A DNA stretch of 64,000 nt from Flavobacterium geliluteum (GCF_017948595.1 NZ_JAGFBV010000019.1:22944-86943), one strand, 5' to 3'; shown: positions 1 to 10,397, counted from the stretch's first letter. The notes: a model not told the origin generated them from the sequence alone. A program made the numbers and translations.

Positions 1-2
1 TT

Positions 3-134
3 GCTGTAATCGGAATTATCGGACTTAAATTTAGAGGGGTATTTTTACAAATAACAAGATTTCTTGCTCTACTCAACCTAAAAAAAGGGTACAGTTCGTT
101 TTTTGTAAATCTTATAGCCTCGGATGTCTGCTGA
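3..134 (+). CDS. Possible 3' end of an upstream gene (partial)
   Basis: One plus-strand frame is open from the window edge for 43 codons and closes with TGA at 132-134. The translated tail is hydrophobic with basic residues (begins AVIGIIGLKFRG, ends LIASDVC). I do not recognise it. In AT-rich DNA an open stretch of this length can occur by chance, so this is only a candidate C-terminus of a gene lying mostly outside the window. Confidence 0.22.
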   Translation, partial: AVIGIIGLKFRGVFLQITRFLALLNLKKGYSSFFVNLIASDVC

Positions 135-142
135 AAAACAAA

Positions 143-228
143 AGCCTAGCCCAGATAGAAGGGAAAATCCTTTTTTATTGTTTTTTCTACAATAAAAAAG
201 ATTGGAATGATAGCTGGAAATAGCTTCT
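143..228 (+). ncRNA. Structured RNA candidate, Flavo-1-like (copy 1)
   Basis: The segment has the order TAGCCCAGATAGAAGGG, then a T-rich arm closed by a complementary A-rich arm (hairpin about 165-202), then GATAGCTGGAAATAGCTT. The same order of blocks recurs at 48709-48773. From memory, blocks of this kind (TAGCCC-GATAG-A-GG..ATCC, hairpin, GAT..AGC-GG) recur between genes in flavobacteria and resemble the Flavo-1 RNA motif. The family name is from recall and not verified. It lies between the possible upstream gene end and the acnA terminator. Confidence 0.45.
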
Positions 229-233
229 AATAC

Positions 234-261
234 AAAACGCCCTGTTTTCACAGAGCGTTTT
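234..261 (-). terminator. Rho-independent terminator of acnA
   Basis: AAAACGC-CCTGT and ACAGA-GCGTTTT form a stem with a TTTC loop, just downstream of the acnA stop codon on the minus strand. The T run is short. Confidence 0.6.
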
Positions 262-283
262 GAGTATCATTGGATCTTAAAAA

Positions 284-2548
284 TTAAGCTTTTCCAGCAG
301 CTATTAGGTTTAATGCTGAACCTGCAACGAACCAGCCAATTTGACCTGCGTTGTAAGTATGGTTGGCCAAAATAATGTCTTTAGTACCATTTGCATGAAC
401 AAATTCTAACGACAACGGTTTTCCGGGAGCAAAATCTACTAAATCGATGAAGTTGATCGTGTCATCTTCCTGAATTTTATCGTAATCTGTTTCGTTAGCG
501 AAAGTCAGTCCTAAAAGGCCTTGTTTTTTAAGGTTGGTTTCGTGTATACGAGCAAAAGATTTTACCAATACCGCTTTTACGCCCAAGAAACGAGGCTCCA
601 TTGCAGCGTGCTCACGAGAAGAACCTTCACCATAGTTATGATCTCCCACAACAATAGATGGCACTCCAGCCGCTTTGTACGCGCGAGCTACCGCAGGAAC
701 GGCATCGTAAGAACCTGTTAATTGATTTTTTACCGCATTTGTTTTTTGGTTGAATGCGTTTACAGCACCAATCAGCATATTATTTGAAATATTATCTAAA
801 TGCCCGCGGAAACGCAACCATGGTCCAGCCATAGAAATGTGATCTGTGGTACATTTTCCGAAAGCTTTGATTAATAATTTGGCACCTGTAATGTTTTTGC
901 CATCCCAAGCATCAAACGGAGCCAATAATTGCAAACGCTCAGATGTTGGACTTACTGCAACCTGAACTCCTGAACCATCTTCGGCCGGGGCTTGAAAACC
1001 AGGGTCTTCTGCGTAAAAACCTTTTGATGGTAATTCGTCACCTGTTGGAGCATCAAGCATTACTTCTTCTCCATCTTCGTTGATTAAGGTATCTGTCAAC
1101 GGATTGAAACCTAAATCTCCTGCGATTGCCATAGCGGTAACCAATTCTGGAGAACCTACAAACGCCAAAGTATTTGGGTTACCGTCTGCACGTTTTGAGA
1201 AGTTACGGTTGAAAGAGTGCACAATTGTATTTCTTTCTTCTTTTTCTGCACCTTCTCTATCCCACATACCAATACATGGTCCGCAGGCATTTGCAAAAAC
1301 GGTTGCACCAATTTTATCAAAAGTATCAATAAAACCATCTCTCTCGATAGTAGAACGTACTACTTCTGAGCCCGGAGTAATCGTAAACTCCGATTTTATT
1401 TTTAAGTTTTTAGCCGTCACTTGTTTTGCTAATGAAGCTGCACGAGCAATATCTTCGTAAGAAGAGTTGGTACATGAACCTATTAGACCAACCTGAATTT
1501 GTAATGGCCAGTTATTTTTGATCGCTTCTTCTTTCATTTTAGAAATTGGAGTAGCCAAATCTGGTGTGAAAGGACCATTTAAGTGTGGCTCTAATTCGGA
1601 TAAATTAATTTCGATAACCTGATCAAAATAGTGTTCCGGATTCGCATATACTTCAGGGTCACCTGTTAAATAAGAGGCTACTTTGTCTGCAGCGTCGGCA
1701 ACATCTGCTCTATTGGTAGAACGTAGGTAACGACTCATAGAATCATCGTAACCAAAAGTTGAAGTTGTAGCTCCAATTTCGGCACCCATATTACAAATAG
1801 TTCCTTTACCCGTACAAGACATCGCAGTTGCGCCTTCGCCAAAATATTCGACAATCGCGCCAGTACCGCCTTTTACAGTTAAGATACCAGCTACTTTAAG
1901 GATAACATCTTTAGGAGCAGTCCAACCTGATAATTTACCCGTTAATTTTACTCCAATTAATTTAGGGAATTTCAATTCCCAAGCCATACCAGACATAACA
2001 TCTACTGCATCAGCTCCACCAACACCAATAGCAACCATTCCTAAACCACCTGCATTTACAGTGTGAGAATCGGTACCAATCATCATTCCGCCTGGGAAAG
2101 CATAATTTTCAAGTACTACTTGGTGAATAATTCCAGCTCCTGGTTTCCAGAAACCAATTCCGTATTTATTAGAAACTGAAGAAAGAAAATCAAATACCTC
2201 GTTGCTTTGTGTTTTTGCTCTGGCCAAATCGGTTGCAGCATCAACTTTTGCCTGAATCAGGTGATCACAGTGGACTGTTGTTGGAACTGCAACTGTTTTC
2301 TTTCCGGCGTGCATAAATTGAAGTAATGCCATTTGAGCCGTTGCATCCTGACAGGCTACACGATCCGGTGCAAAATCAACATAATCAATACCTCGGCCAA
2401 ACGCCTGTGTTGGGTTTCCATCCCAAAGGTGATTGTACAAAATTTTCTCTGTTAAAGTAAGTGGACGACCAACTATCTCTCGTGCTTTATCAACACGACC
2501 AGGCATGTTGGCATACACTTTTTTAATCATTTCTATATCAAAAGCCAT
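284..2548 (-). CDS. acnA: Aconitate hydratase, AcnA/mitochondrial type
   Basis: This 754-residue cytoplasmic enzyme interconverts citrate and isocitrate in the TCA cycle using a [4Fe-4S] cluster. Cluster ligands are visible as the Cys of GSCTNSS (about residue 357) and the two Cys of ACGPCIGMW (about 421 and 424). [13 protein letters not shown] and the C-terminal swivel motif [15 protein letters not shown] are also present. Length and order fit the mitochondrial-type aconitase. It lies 129 bp downstream of acnB on the same strand, with a terminator-like hairpin between them, so it may have its own promoter or depend on read-through. Confidence 0.96.
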   Translation of the reverse strand: MAFDIEMIKKVYANMPGRVDKAREIVGRPLTLTEKILYNHLWDGNPTQAFGRGIDYVDFAPDRVACQDATAQMALLQFMHAGKKTVAVPTTVHCDHLIQAKVDAATDLARAKTQSNEVFDFLSSVSNKYGIGFWKPGAGIIHQVVLENYAFPGGMMIGTDSHTVNAGGLGMVAIGVGGADAVDVMSGMAWELKFPKLIGVKLTGKLSGWTAPKDVILKVAGILTVKGGTGAIVEYFGEGATAMSCTGKGTICNMGAEIGATTSTFGYDDSMSRYLRSTNRADVADAADKVASYLTGDPEVYANPEHYFDQVIEINLSELEPHLNGPFTPDLATPISKMKEEAIKNNWPLQIQVGLIGSCTNSSYEDIARAASLAKQVTAKNLKIKSEFTITPGSEVVRSTIERDGFIDTFDKIGATVFANACGPCIGMWDREGAEKEERNTIVHSFNRNFSKRADGNPNTLAFVGSPELVTAMAIAGDLGFNPLTDTLINEDGEEVMLDAPTGDELPSKGFYAEDPGFQAPAEDGSGVQVAVSPTSERLQLLAPFDAWDGKNITGAKLLIKAFGKCTTDHISMAGPWLRFRGHLDNISNNMLIGAVNAFNQKTNAVKNQLTGSYDAVPAVARAYKAAGVPSIVVGDHNYGEGSSREHAAMEPRFLGVKAVLVKSFARIHETNLKKQGLLGLTFANETDYDKIQEDDTINFIDLVDFAPGKPLSLEFVHANGTKDIILANHTYNAGQIGWFVAGSALNLIAAGKA

Positions 2549-2622
2549 AAGATTTATGTAATTGTTTTTTATTATTTTTTTTAATCACCACAAGATACAA
2601 AAAAATAGAGAAGCTATTAAAA

Positions 2623-2651
2623 AAAAGCCCAAGTTTATCACTTGGGCTTTT
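2623..2651 (-). terminator. Terminator downstream of acnB
   Basis: AAAAGCCCAAGT pairs perfectly with ACTTGGGCTTTT around a short loop, with a T run on the minus strand. It lies between the acnB stop and the acnA start, so acnA may be a separate or partly read-through unit. Confidence 0.75.
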
Positions 2652-2677
2652 GAATTATAATTTGACTAATGCTGTAC

Positions 2678-5458
2678 TTATTTTACAAGTAACTTGTGAG
2701 AAGGTGCAAACTTAGTTAAGTTAATACCTTCTACCGCAGCCACATATTCGTTAATTGTAGGTGTTCTGCCCAATATTGTAGAAAGTACAACAACCGGTGT
2801 AGACGAAAGCAATGATTCTCCTTTTTTACTTGCAGAATCTTCTACAACTCTTCCTTGGAAAAGACGTGTTGAAGTTGCCATTACTGTATCCCCTTTTGCT
2901 GCTTTTTCCTGATTACCCATACAAAGGTTACATCCCGGACGCTCTAAGTATAACATGTTTTCGTATTCTGTACGTGCTGCACCTTTAGGCAAGCTATCAT
3001 CAAACTCGAAACCAGAATATTTTTGTAAAACTTCCCAATCACCTTCAGCTTTGAGCTCATCTACAATATTATAAGTAGGAGGTGCCACAACAAGAGGTGC
3101 TTTAAACGCTACTTTACCTTGTTGCGCTTCTATATTTTTAAGCATTTGAGCCAAAATTTTCATATCGCCTTTGTGAACCATACAAGAACCAATAAATCCA
3201 AGATCTACTTTTTTGTCTCCTCCATAAAAGGATAACGGTCTAATGGTATCGTGTGTGTATCGTTTAGAAACATCATTGTTATTTACGTCTGGATCTGCAA
3301 TCATCGGCTCTGCAATTAGATCAAGATCTACCACAACTTCGGCAAAATATTTAGCATTTGCATCTGGAGTTAAGGCTGGTTTCTCACCTGATTTAATCTC
3401 TGCAATTCTCTTATCTGCTTTGTTAATCAATCCTTGTAGAACATGTTTATCATTGTCCATACCTTTATCAATCATGATCTTGATTCGACCTTTTGCAATC
3501 TCTAACGATTCCACTAAAGTATCATCTTCAGAAATACAGATAGAAGCTTTTGCTTTCATTTCTGCCGTCCAGTCGGTAAATGTGAAGGCTTGGTCGGCGG
3601 TAAGAGTTCCTAAGTGAACCTCAATAATGCGGCCTTGGAATACATTCTCCCCTCCAAATTGATGAAGCATCTGAGCTTGTGTAGCATGAACCACATCACG
3701 GAAGTCCATGTAACTTTTCATTTCTCCTTTGAATGTTACCTTAACAGATTCAGGAATCGGCATAGAAGCTTCTCCAGTAGCAAGAGCAAGAGCCACTGTT
3801 CCTGAGTCAGCACCAAAAGCAACACCTTTAGACATTCTGGTATGAGAGTCACCACCAATGATGATGGCCCACTCGTCTATTGTAATATCGTTAAGTACCT
3901 TGTGAATTACATCGGTCATAGCGTGATAAACACCTTTTGGGTCACGAGCGGTAATTAAACCGAAGTCGTTCATAAATTTCATCAATTTTGGAATATTTGC
4001 TTGCGCTTTTTTATCCCAAACCGAAGCAGTGTGACAACCTGATTGGTAGGCACCATCAACTATTGGCGAAATTACTGTAGCAGCCATAGACTCTAACTCC
4101 TGAGCAGTCATAAGGCCTGTAGTATCTTGTGAACCTACAATATTAACTTCTACACGAACATCAGATCCAGCGTGTAACACTTTACCTTGCGTAATACCCA
4201 CAGCATTTTTGTTGAAGATTTTTTCTACTGCTGTCAGACCTTGTCCTTCGATAGAAACCTCTTTTGATGGAGCAAATACGGTAGGAGTATCGATACCTAG
4301 AAGTTTACATGCAAATGTTTGTATTTTTTTACCAAAAACAATCGCATAAGAACCACCAGCCTTGATAAATTCCATTTTCTGAGGCGTGAATGCCTTAGAA
4401 ATATCTATTAGCTCCTGATCGCCATTATAAAGTTTTTTCTTTTTGGTATTGATTATAAGAACAGTTCCTGTTGTAACAGAATAGGTTTCTTCTAGAATAG
4501 GATCACCACTTTCATTACGAATAGGATTTCCTTCTGCATCTAATTTTTTAACCCAATTTTTAAGGTCAATACCTATTCCACCCGTAACATCAACAGTGGT
4601 AAGGAAGATTGGAGAAATACCGTTTGTGCCCCCAACAATTGGCGCAATATTTACAAACGGAATATAAGGACTTGCTTTTTTACCTGTCCAAAGCGCCACG
4701 TTGTTTACTCCTGACATTCTTGATGATCCAACACCCATGGTGCCTCTCTCTGCAATTAACATCACACTTTTATCAGGATGTTGTGCTTGAAGTGCTTTAA
4801 TTTCGTCTTGAGCTTCAGGTGTAATCATACATTTGCCATGCAGTTCACGATCTGATCTTGAGTGAGCCTGATTACCCGGAGACAGTAAATCTGTAGAAAT
4901 ATCTCCCACACCTGCAATAAATGTAACTACCTTAATTTCTTCTGCTACATCCGGTAATTTGGTAAAGAACTCAGCTTGTGCATAACTTTCAATAATTTCT
5001 CTGGCGATTGCATTACCACTTTCAAATGCTTCTTTAAGGCGATCTGTATCTGCATCATAAAGATAAACTTGTGTTTTTAGCACTTTTGCCGCTTCTTTCG
5101 CAATAGCGATATCATTGCCTAAAGCTAGATCAAGCAATACCTCTATAGAAGGACCACCTTTCATGTGCGATAATAATTCAAACGCAAAAGCAGGAGTAAT
5201 TTCTTTTACTACCGATTCGCCAAGAATAATTTCCTTTAAAAATTTAGCTTTTTCACCAGCAGCACTTGTCGTTCCTGGTATCGTGTTATAAATAAAAAAC
5301 TGAAGAGAATCTTCTCTGTATTCATTATTCACATCTTTAATTTGAGCAATAATTACACTTAACAATTCGGCACCATCAATTGGTTTCGGGTTAAGTCCTT
5401 GTTCTTTTCGCTCTTCAATTTCTTTAATATAATCTTTGTAAATAGTATCAAAAGCCAT
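2678..5458 (-). CDS. acnB: Bifunctional aconitate hydratase 2 / 2-methylisocitrate dehydratase
   Basis: This is the second aconitase, of the AcnB class (926 residues; E. coli AcnB has 865). The N-terminal 160 residues are a helical HEAT-like domain, followed by the swivel domain (GERGTMGVGSSRMSG-like segment) and the catalytic domains. Fe-S ligands are the Cys of GFIGSCMVHKG (about 757) and of CNLCMGNQ (about 841 and 844); the active-site motif IGGDSHTRMSKGVAFG is intact. AcnB enzymes act on citrate/isocitrate and often on 2-methylisocitrate. No prp genes are adjacent, so the second activity is by family only. A good Bacteroidota promoter precedes it. Confidence 0.96.
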   Translation of the reverse strand: MAFDTIYKDYIKEIEERKEQGLNPKPIDGAELLSVIIAQIKDVNNEYREDSLQFFIYNTIPGTTSAAGEKAKFLKEIILGESVVKEITPAFAFELLSHMKGGPSIEVLLDLALGNDIAIAKEAAKVLKTQVYLYDADTDRLKEAFESGNAIAREIIESYAQAEFFTKLPDVAEEIKVVTFIAGVGDISTDLLSPGNQAHSRSDRELHGKCMITPEAQDEIKALQAQHPDKSVMLIAERGTMGVGSSRMSGVNNVALWTGKKASPYIPFVNIAPIVGGTNGISPIFLTTVDVTGGIGIDLKNWVKKLDAEGNPIRNESGDPILEETYSVTTGTVLIINTKKKKLYNGDQELIDISKAFTPQKMEFIKAGGSYAIVFGKKIQTFACKLLGIDTPTVFAPSKEVSIEGQGLTAVEKIFNKNAVGITQGKVLHAGSDVRVEVNIVGSQDTTGLMTAQELESMAATVISPIVDGAYQSGCHTASVWDKKAQANIPKLMKFMNDFGLITARDPKGVYHAMTDVIHKVLNDITIDEWAIIIGGDSHTRMSKGVAFGADSGTVALALATGEASMPIPESVKVTFKGEMKSYMDFRDVVHATQAQMLHQFGGENVFQGRIIEVHLGTLTADQAFTFTDWTAEMKAKASICISEDDTLVESLEIAKGRIKIMIDKGMDNDKHVLQGLINKADKRIAEIKSGEKPALTPDANAKYFAEVVVDLDLIAEPMIADPDVNNNDVSKRYTHDTIRPLSFYGGDKKVDLGFIGSCMVHKGDMKILAQMLKNIEAQQGKVAFKAPLVVAPPTYNIVDELKAEGDWEVLQKYSGFEFDDSLPKGAARTEYENMLYLERPGCNLCMGNQEKAAKGDTVMATSTRLFQGRVVEDSASKKGESLLSSTPVVVLSTILGRTPTINEYVAAVEGINLTKFAPSHKLLVK

Positions 5459-5488
5459 AGTAAATAGGTGTTTTTATTTTTTTGTTCG

Positions 5489-5516
5489 CAAATTTAGGAA
5501 TTAAACCCGACAATTA
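5489..5516 (-). promoter_or_regulatory. Promoter of acnB, Bacteroidota type
   Basis: On the minus strand TAAATTTG (5496-5489) fits the -7 consensus TAnnTTTG exactly and lies about 30 bp upstream of the acnB ATG. A T-rich block containing TTTT lies about 19-20 bp further upstream at the -33 position. The -33 match is weak. Confidence 0.5.
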
Positions 5517-5805
5517 AAAAGAATATAACAGAACCGAGCTTTTCAAAAATTATTATTATAAAAAAATGAATTTGACTGCGCAATATTACCAAAACCTCAA
5601 ATTTGTATTAAAAAAATGAATTATTACTAATTTAAAATCTTTTAATTAATAAAGTCGGAATTACAAGTTTCTACTGAAGTAAGAATTTACCCCTATTTAC
5701 ACAAAGAACCTTTCTAAATAATAATTTACAACGTTATAGTTACTCCAAAATCGACTCTTTTTTGCTTTTTACTTAAAATAAACAAAACTGTTTGTACATA
5801 AAAAA
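5517..5805. other. AT-rich intergenic region, nothing recognised
   Basis: Together with the flanking promoter and terminator this fills the 403-bp gap between acnB and the MoxR gene. I see no credible reading frame, tRNA or strong hairpin in it. Confidence 0.5.
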
Positions 5806-5836
5806 AACCTAACAAAAATTTAAAATCTGTTAGGTT
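5806..5836 (-). terminator. Terminator of the MoxR gene
   Basis: AACCTAACA pairs with TGTTAGGTT; the minus-strand T run follows the stem. It sits just past the MoxR stop codon. Confidence 0.7.
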
Positions 5837-5861
5837 CTTTTACAATTATTGATAAGTTATT

Positions 5862-6815
5862 TTACAGCAACTTCTGAATAATAATTTCTTCCGTAATTCC
5901 TTCGGCATCTGCTTTGTAGTTCTTAATAATTCTGTGACGCAAAATTCCGGTTGCTACTGCTTTTACATCTTCAATATCCGGCGAGAACTTACCATTAAAC
6001 GCTGCATGTGCTTTTGCTGCTAAAATCAAGTTTTGAGAAGCTCTTGGCCCTGCTCCCCAATCAAGGTAGTTTTTTACAAATTCATTTGATAATGCATTAT
6101 CAGGACGTGTTTTGCTAACTAAAGTCACCGCATATTCAATAACATTATCTGCCACAGGAATTCTGCGGATTAAGTGTTGAAAATCGATAATTTCCTGCGC
6201 TGTAAACAACGGATTGATCGTCATTTTTATATCCGAAGTAGTTTGTTTTACGACCTGAACTTCTTCCTGAAAAGTAGGATATTCTAATTTTACAGCAAAC
6301 ATAAAACGGTCTAATTGAGCTTCCGGCAAAGGATAAGTTCCTTCTTGCTCAATTGGGTTTTGAGTTGCCAAAACAAAATACGGCAAATCAAGTTTATGAT
6401 TTTCTCCCGCAATTGTCACCGAACGTTCCTGCATCGCTTCAAGTAAAGCTGCCTGCGTTTTAGGAGGCGTTCTATTGATTTCATCGGCTAGGATGATATT
6501 CGAAAAAATAGGTCCTTTTATGAATTTAAACTGGCGATTTTCATCTAAAATTTCACTTCCTAAAATATCCGAAGGCATTAAATCCGGCGTAAACTGAATT
6601 CTTTTAAAATCTAATCCCAAAGCCTGAGACAAGGTGTTTATCATTAAAGTTTTGGCCAAGCCCGGCACTCCTATCAAAAGAGCGTGTCCTCCGGAAAAGA
6701 TACATAGTAGAATTTGATCTACCACTGCGTCCTGGCCTACAATAATTTTAGCTATTTCAGTTTTTAATTCGTTTCGCTTTTGTACTAAATTATGAATTGC
6801 TGCTACGTCAGACAT
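5862..6815 (-). CDS. MoxR-family AAA+ ATPase
   Basis: This 317-residue protein is a MoxR-type AAA+ chaperone ATPase. Walker A is GVPGLAKT (residues 49-56), Walker B is IILADEINR (about 107-115), sensor 1 is in ATQNPIEQEGTYPLPEAQLDRF, and the C-terminal lid domain is complete. MoxR ATPases usually help mature or activate von Willebrand A-domain partners encoded next door (BatA/BatB, DUF58). No such partner is in this window, because the next minus-strand genes are the aconitases after a terminator. It may be transcribed separately from the upstream surA-like gene. Confidence 0.93.
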   Translation of the reverse strand: MSDVAAIHNLVQKRNELKTEIAKIIVGQDAVVDQILLCIFSGGHALLIGVPGLAKTLMINTLSQALGLDFKRIQFTPDLMPSDILGSEILDENRQFKFIKGPIFSNIILADEINRTPPKTQAALLEAMQERSVTIAGENHKLDLPYFVLATQNPIEQEGTYPLPEAQLDRFMFAVKLEYPTFQEEVQVVKQTTSDIKMTINPLFTAQEIIDFQHLIRRIPVADNVIEYAVTLVSKTRPDNALSNEFVKNYLDWGAGPRASQNLILAAKAHAAFNGKFSPDIEDVKAVATGILRHRIIKNYKADAEGITEEIIIQKLL

Positions 6816-6835
6816 TTAAGTATGTTTTAAAATTA

Positions 6836-6877
6836 AAAAAGAGTTAGCGCTATGAAATCATAAAACTAACTCTTTTT
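6836..6877 (-). terminator. Terminator of the surA-like gene
   Basis: GAGTTAG (6841-6847) pairs with CTAACTC (6866-6872), with A and T runs on either side. It separates the surA-like gene from the MoxR gene. Confidence 0.6.
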
Positions 6878-6893
6878 ATTTATTTTATAAAAA

Positions 6894-8330
6894 TTATTTT
6901 TTCAACCAATTGTTTGTAAAATTACAGGTTTTATATTCGGCGATGATTTTGATATAAGTATCTTTAATTTTATCATCAAACCATTTTCCAATGGCTTTAA
7001 TTTGCTTTTCTTTTAAGGCCAACTCTTTAATTTTAGTATAATCTTTAGCATAATCAGCTGTATGTTGATCTATTCTATTAGTAACGGTAATCAGTTTATA
7101 TGTTTTTTTTTCTTTTTCATCTGTATCTAAAATTGGTTGAGAAATCTCATCATCTTTTAAATTTGAAATTTGATTGTACAATGTAGGATCCATTTTGGTC
7201 AACTCAAAACGTGTATCTTGTGTATTTGGGTTGATTAATGTTCCTCCGTTGGCTCTTGTTTCTTTTTCGTCAGATTCTGTTCTGGCAGCGTCAGCAAAAG
7301 TAATTTGTTTGCTTTCTATTTTTGATCTGATGTTGGTAATTCTTTCTTTTGCTTCTTTCAACGCTTCCTCATTTACTTTGGGAGAAATTAAAATGTGGCG
7401 CAATTCTACCTCTTGTCCTTTTATCTTTTCTACTACAATAATATGATATCCGAAAATGGTTTCAAATGGTTCCGAAATCTCACCTTCCGCCAGACTAAAA
7501 GCAACATCTTTAAATTCTTTTACAAAAGGAGTTTTACGGTTCATTTTATAAAAACCTCCATTTGGGAGAGAAGCTTTATCTTGTGAATACAAAACCGCTT
7601 TGGTAGCAAAACTCGCTCCATCTAAAACATCCTTTCGCATAGCATTCAGTTTGTCAATAACTTTCTGCTTATCCTCTTTAGATACTTTTGGCTCAACCAC
7701 AATCTGAGCTACTTCCATTTCGGCACCAAATGTTGGCAATTCTTCTTTTGGAATACTTTTAAAGAAATTACGAACTTCCTCAGGTGTAATTTCTACTGCA
7801 CCAATGATTTTGTCCCTCATTTCTGAAGCTAATTTTTGTTCTTTTAAAATATCTGAAAAATACGTTTTAAATTCTTCTACCGAATTTTTTTTGTAAAATG
7901 CTACAATTTTATTGATGTCTCCACCCGCTTGCTGCATCATATAATTCAGCCTTTCGTCCATCATACCTCTAATCTCGGCATCACTCACTACGATACTATC
8001 CTGAATAGCCTGATGCGCATACAATTTATCTTCCAATAACTTGCCTAGCATCTGGCATCTTGTAATATCTTTTACAGAACCTCCCTGAGAACTGATTTCT
8101 AAAAATCCTTTGTCAATATCAGAATCCAAAACAATATAATCTCCAACTGTAGCAATAATACCGTCAATTTTTTGCCTTTGCCCTGAAGGAATTTCAACAG
8201 GTACTTGAGCCACAACAGAATCTTTGATGATCTCCTGAGCAGAAATAATTGAGTTGAAAAAAAGTAAAAAACATATTGTTAGTACAAACTTGTAATCAAT
8301 AGTTTTTAGCTGTAGTTTTTTTGATAACAT
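6894..8330 (-). CDS. surA: Periplasmic peptidyl-prolyl isomerase / chaperone, SurA type
   Basis: The 478-residue protein begins with a basic, then hydrophobic signal region (about residues 15-31, ending near ISAQE). It continues with a SurA N-terminal helical domain (IDGIIATVGDYIVLDSDI) and two parvulin (rotamase) modules at about 205-300 and 305-420 (FGYHIIVVEKIKGQEVELRHIL spans the junction). The family chaperones outer-membrane beta-barrel proteins through the periplasm. This fits a genome with SusC receptors and porins. The start is the ATG that gives an intact signal sequence. Confidence 0.9.
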   Translation of the reverse strand: MLSKKLQLKTIDYKFVLTICFLLFFNSIISAQEIIKDSVVAQVPVEIPSGQRQKIDGIIATVGDYIVLDSDIDKGFLEISSQGGSVKDITRCQMLGKLLEDKLYAHQAIQDSIVVSDAEIRGMMDERLNYMMQQAGGDINKIVAFYKKNSVEEFKTYFSDILKEQKLASEMRDKIIGAVEITPEEVRNFFKSIPKEELPTFGAEMEVAQIVVEPKVSKEDKQKVIDKLNAMRKDVLDGASFATKAVLYSQDKASLPNGGFYKMNRKTPFVKEFKDVAFSLAEGEISEPFETIFGYHIIVVEKIKGQEVELRHILISPKVNEEALKEAKERITNIRSKIESKQITFADAARTESDEKETRANGGTLINPNTQDTRFELTKMDPTLYNQISNLKDDEISQPILDTDEKEKKTYKLITVTNRIDQHTADYAKDYTKIKELALKEKQIKAIGKWFDDKIKDTYIKIIAEYKTCNFTNNWLKK

Positions 8331-8851
8331 TATTTTAAATTTAATTTGAATGTAAAGTCCTTATGATGAGCCAAATTGATTTTTATTTTATGAATGTAAA
8401 CAAACTTCTTTTTTTTGACTTATTGCGAACAAAAATAACAATTCAAACACATAATACAACAATCCAGAATAGTATTAACAAAAAATTATATAGAAGTAAG
8501 CAAATTCAACAATCTGCAAAGGCTTTAATTGTAAAAACTTCGGGAATTTATCTAAAATCTATCTTATTTTCTGCAAAATAAATTATCATTTATCTCTTTC
8601 ATAAAATCAAATAATCTCTATTTGATAATCTATTGGCTTTTCATTAAAAATAAAAAACTTTTCAACACTACAACGTTTTCGTAACGAAAATATTTTCTTA
8701 CAATTAATACAAATTAAAAAATTAACTACTTTAGTTTTTGATTTGTGATTTATATATCAAAATAATGATTATTCATCATTTTTAAGAAACGATAATTATC
8801 AAAATCATAATTCAGCCATTAATACCTTTACTAACTTAACCAAACATTATT
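8331..8851. other. 521-bp AT-rich spacer between divergent genes
   Basis: The spacer separates the surA-like gene (minus) from the amylase gene (plus). It contains long A/T runs and imperfect repeats of AATGATTATTCATCATT and ATAATTATCAAAAT just upstream of the amylase ATG. A short open frame at 8363-8581 has low-complexity AT-driven composition and I do not accept it as a gene. A TAGTTTTTG near 8730 resembles a -7 element. Confidence 0.4.
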
Positions 8852-10291
8852 ATGAAAAAACCAAATTTTAGATTTTTTGTATTCGGCGCAGCTCTTGCAT
8901 TTTTCTATTCGTGCGAAACCAATGAAAGTACAGATATTGACACCAAAGCTCAAAGCGAACAATTTGAAGTTATCAATGTTACCACACATGATGGTCAACC
9001 ATTTAGCACCGGAAAAAAATCGTCATCAACAGGCAAATATGTAGCCAATCCTGGTGGCGGCGTTATGATGCAGGCCTTTTATTGGGATGTTCCCGCAGGA
9101 GGAAATTGGTGGAATACCGTAAATACCAAACTAACAGACTGGTCAAATGCCGGAATCGGATCTGTATGGTTGCCGCCTGTCTCTAAAGCGCAAAACGGTC
9201 CCTTTTCTATGGGTTACGATCCTACCGATTATTTTGATTTTGGAGATTATAATCAAAACGGAACAACAGAAACCCGTTTTGGTTCTAAAACAGAGTTGGT
9301 GAGCTTAATTACAAAAGCACACGCTGAAAACATGCAGGTTTATGCAGATATTGTAATCAACCACAACAGTGGCGGACAATCTGAAGCGAATCCTTTTACA
9401 GGAACCAATACCTGGACAAATTTTACGGGTATCTCTTCAGGCAAATTCAAACGTTCTGCTGCTAATTTTTATAAAAACAGTTTCGGAAACAATGATGAAG
9501 GCTCTTTTGGGGGATTCCCAGATTTATGTCACGCCGATCCTTATGTAAAGGACTGGTTATGGTTAAGAGCGGACGGAGTGGGGAAATATTATAAAAATAC
9601 CATGAAATTTGATGGCTGGAGATTTGATTACGTAAAAGGTTTTGGGCCGTGGGTTGTAAATGCCTGGAACGCAAATGTAGGCGGATTTTCTGTGGGAGAA
9701 TATTGGGATGCCAATGTAAACACACTTGAATGGTGGGCTAATAACGCCAATAGTTCGGTATTTGATTTTGCCTGTTACTATAAAATGAATGATGCCTTTG
9801 ATGGTAACAATTTAAATGTATTGAATGATGACATGATGTGGAAAAGAAATCCTTACAAAGCTGTAACTTTTGTTTCGAACCACGATACTGATGAAATCTC
9901 AGGTAAGATGTTGGCCTATGCCTATATTTTGACTCATGAAGGTTATCCGACTATTTTCTACAGAGATTATGAAGAATGGCTGAATAAATCAAAACTAAAT
10001 AACTTAATCTGGATTCACAACAACAAAGCAACAGGAAATACCTCTATTTTGTATACGGATAATGATGAGTATATCGCAAGAAGAAATGGTTATAACGGAA
10101 ATCCGGGACTGGTAGTGTACCTAAATAATTCTGACACTTGGCAAGAAAGATGGATTCAGACTAACTGGGCCAATACTCAAATTAAAGATTTTACAGGAAA
10201 TTCAACTTGGTACCCTACAACTCAGGGAGACAAATGGGTCAAAATTCAATGTCCACCGAGAGGATATTCGGTTTGGTCAATCAATCAATAA
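8852..10291 (+). CDS. Alpha-amylase, GH13, lipoprotein
   Basis: The 479-residue enzyme should hydrolyse alpha-1,4-glucan. It has a lipoprotein signal (hydrophobic stretch ending AFFYSC, Cys about 21), so it is probably anchored in the outer membrane. All four GH13 regions are present: DIVINH (about 166), GWRFDYVKG with nucleophile Asp259, GEYWD with acid/base Glu283, and SNHDTDE with Asp345. The GEYWD form resembles the plant/archaeal-like alpha-amylase subgroup (GH13_6/7). A C-terminal beta domain follows. No susCD, neopullulanase or malR gene is adjacent; the SusCD pair is 30 kb away. Terminator downstream. Confidence 0.93.
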   Translation: MKKPNFRFFVFGAALAFFYSCETNESTDIDTKAQSEQFEVINVTTHDGQPFSTGKKSSSTGKYVANPGGGVMMQAFYWDVPAGGNWWNTVNTKLTDWSNAGIGSVWLPPVSKAQNGPFSMGYDPTDYFDFGDYNQNGTTETRFGSKTELVSLITKAHAENMQVYADIVINHNSGGQSEANPFTGTNTWTNFTGISSGKFKRSAANFYKNSFGNNDEGSFGGFPDLCHADPYVKDWLWLRADGVGKYYKNTMKFDGWRFDYVKGFGPWVVNAWNANVGGFSVGEYWDANVNTLEWWANNANSSVFDFACYYKMNDAFDGNNLNVLNDDMMWKRNPYKAVTFVSNHDTDEISGKMLAYAYILTHEGYPTIFYRDYEEWLNKSKLNNLIWIHNNKATGNTSILYTDNDEYIARRNGYNGNPGLVVYLNNSDTWQERWIQTNWANTQIKDFTGNSTWYPTTQGDKWVKIQCPPRGYSVWSINQ

Positions 10292-10310
10292 TTTAAAAAA
10301 AACATAATCT

Positions 10311-10341
10311 AAGGCTGTCCTCAAAAGACAGCCTTATTTTT
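10311..10341 (+). terminator. Terminator of the alpha-amylase gene
   Basis: AAGGCTGTC pairs with GACAGCCTT around a short CTCAAAA loop and is followed by a run of T on the plus strand. Confidence 0.85.
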
Positions 10342-10397
10342 TTAGCATAAAGGATCATTTGTATAAAACAGGGACCTTTAAATTTAAGAAGTGAATA

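Noticed and set aside
5862..6815. MoxR as part of a defence or Bat operon
   Set aside because: No VWA, DUF58 or other partner gene is adjacent in this window; it is a single gene between terminators.
8363..8581. 72-codon open frame in the spacer before the amylase
   Set aside because: Composition is driven by A/T runs, with no recognisable domain; it reads like random AT-rich sequence.
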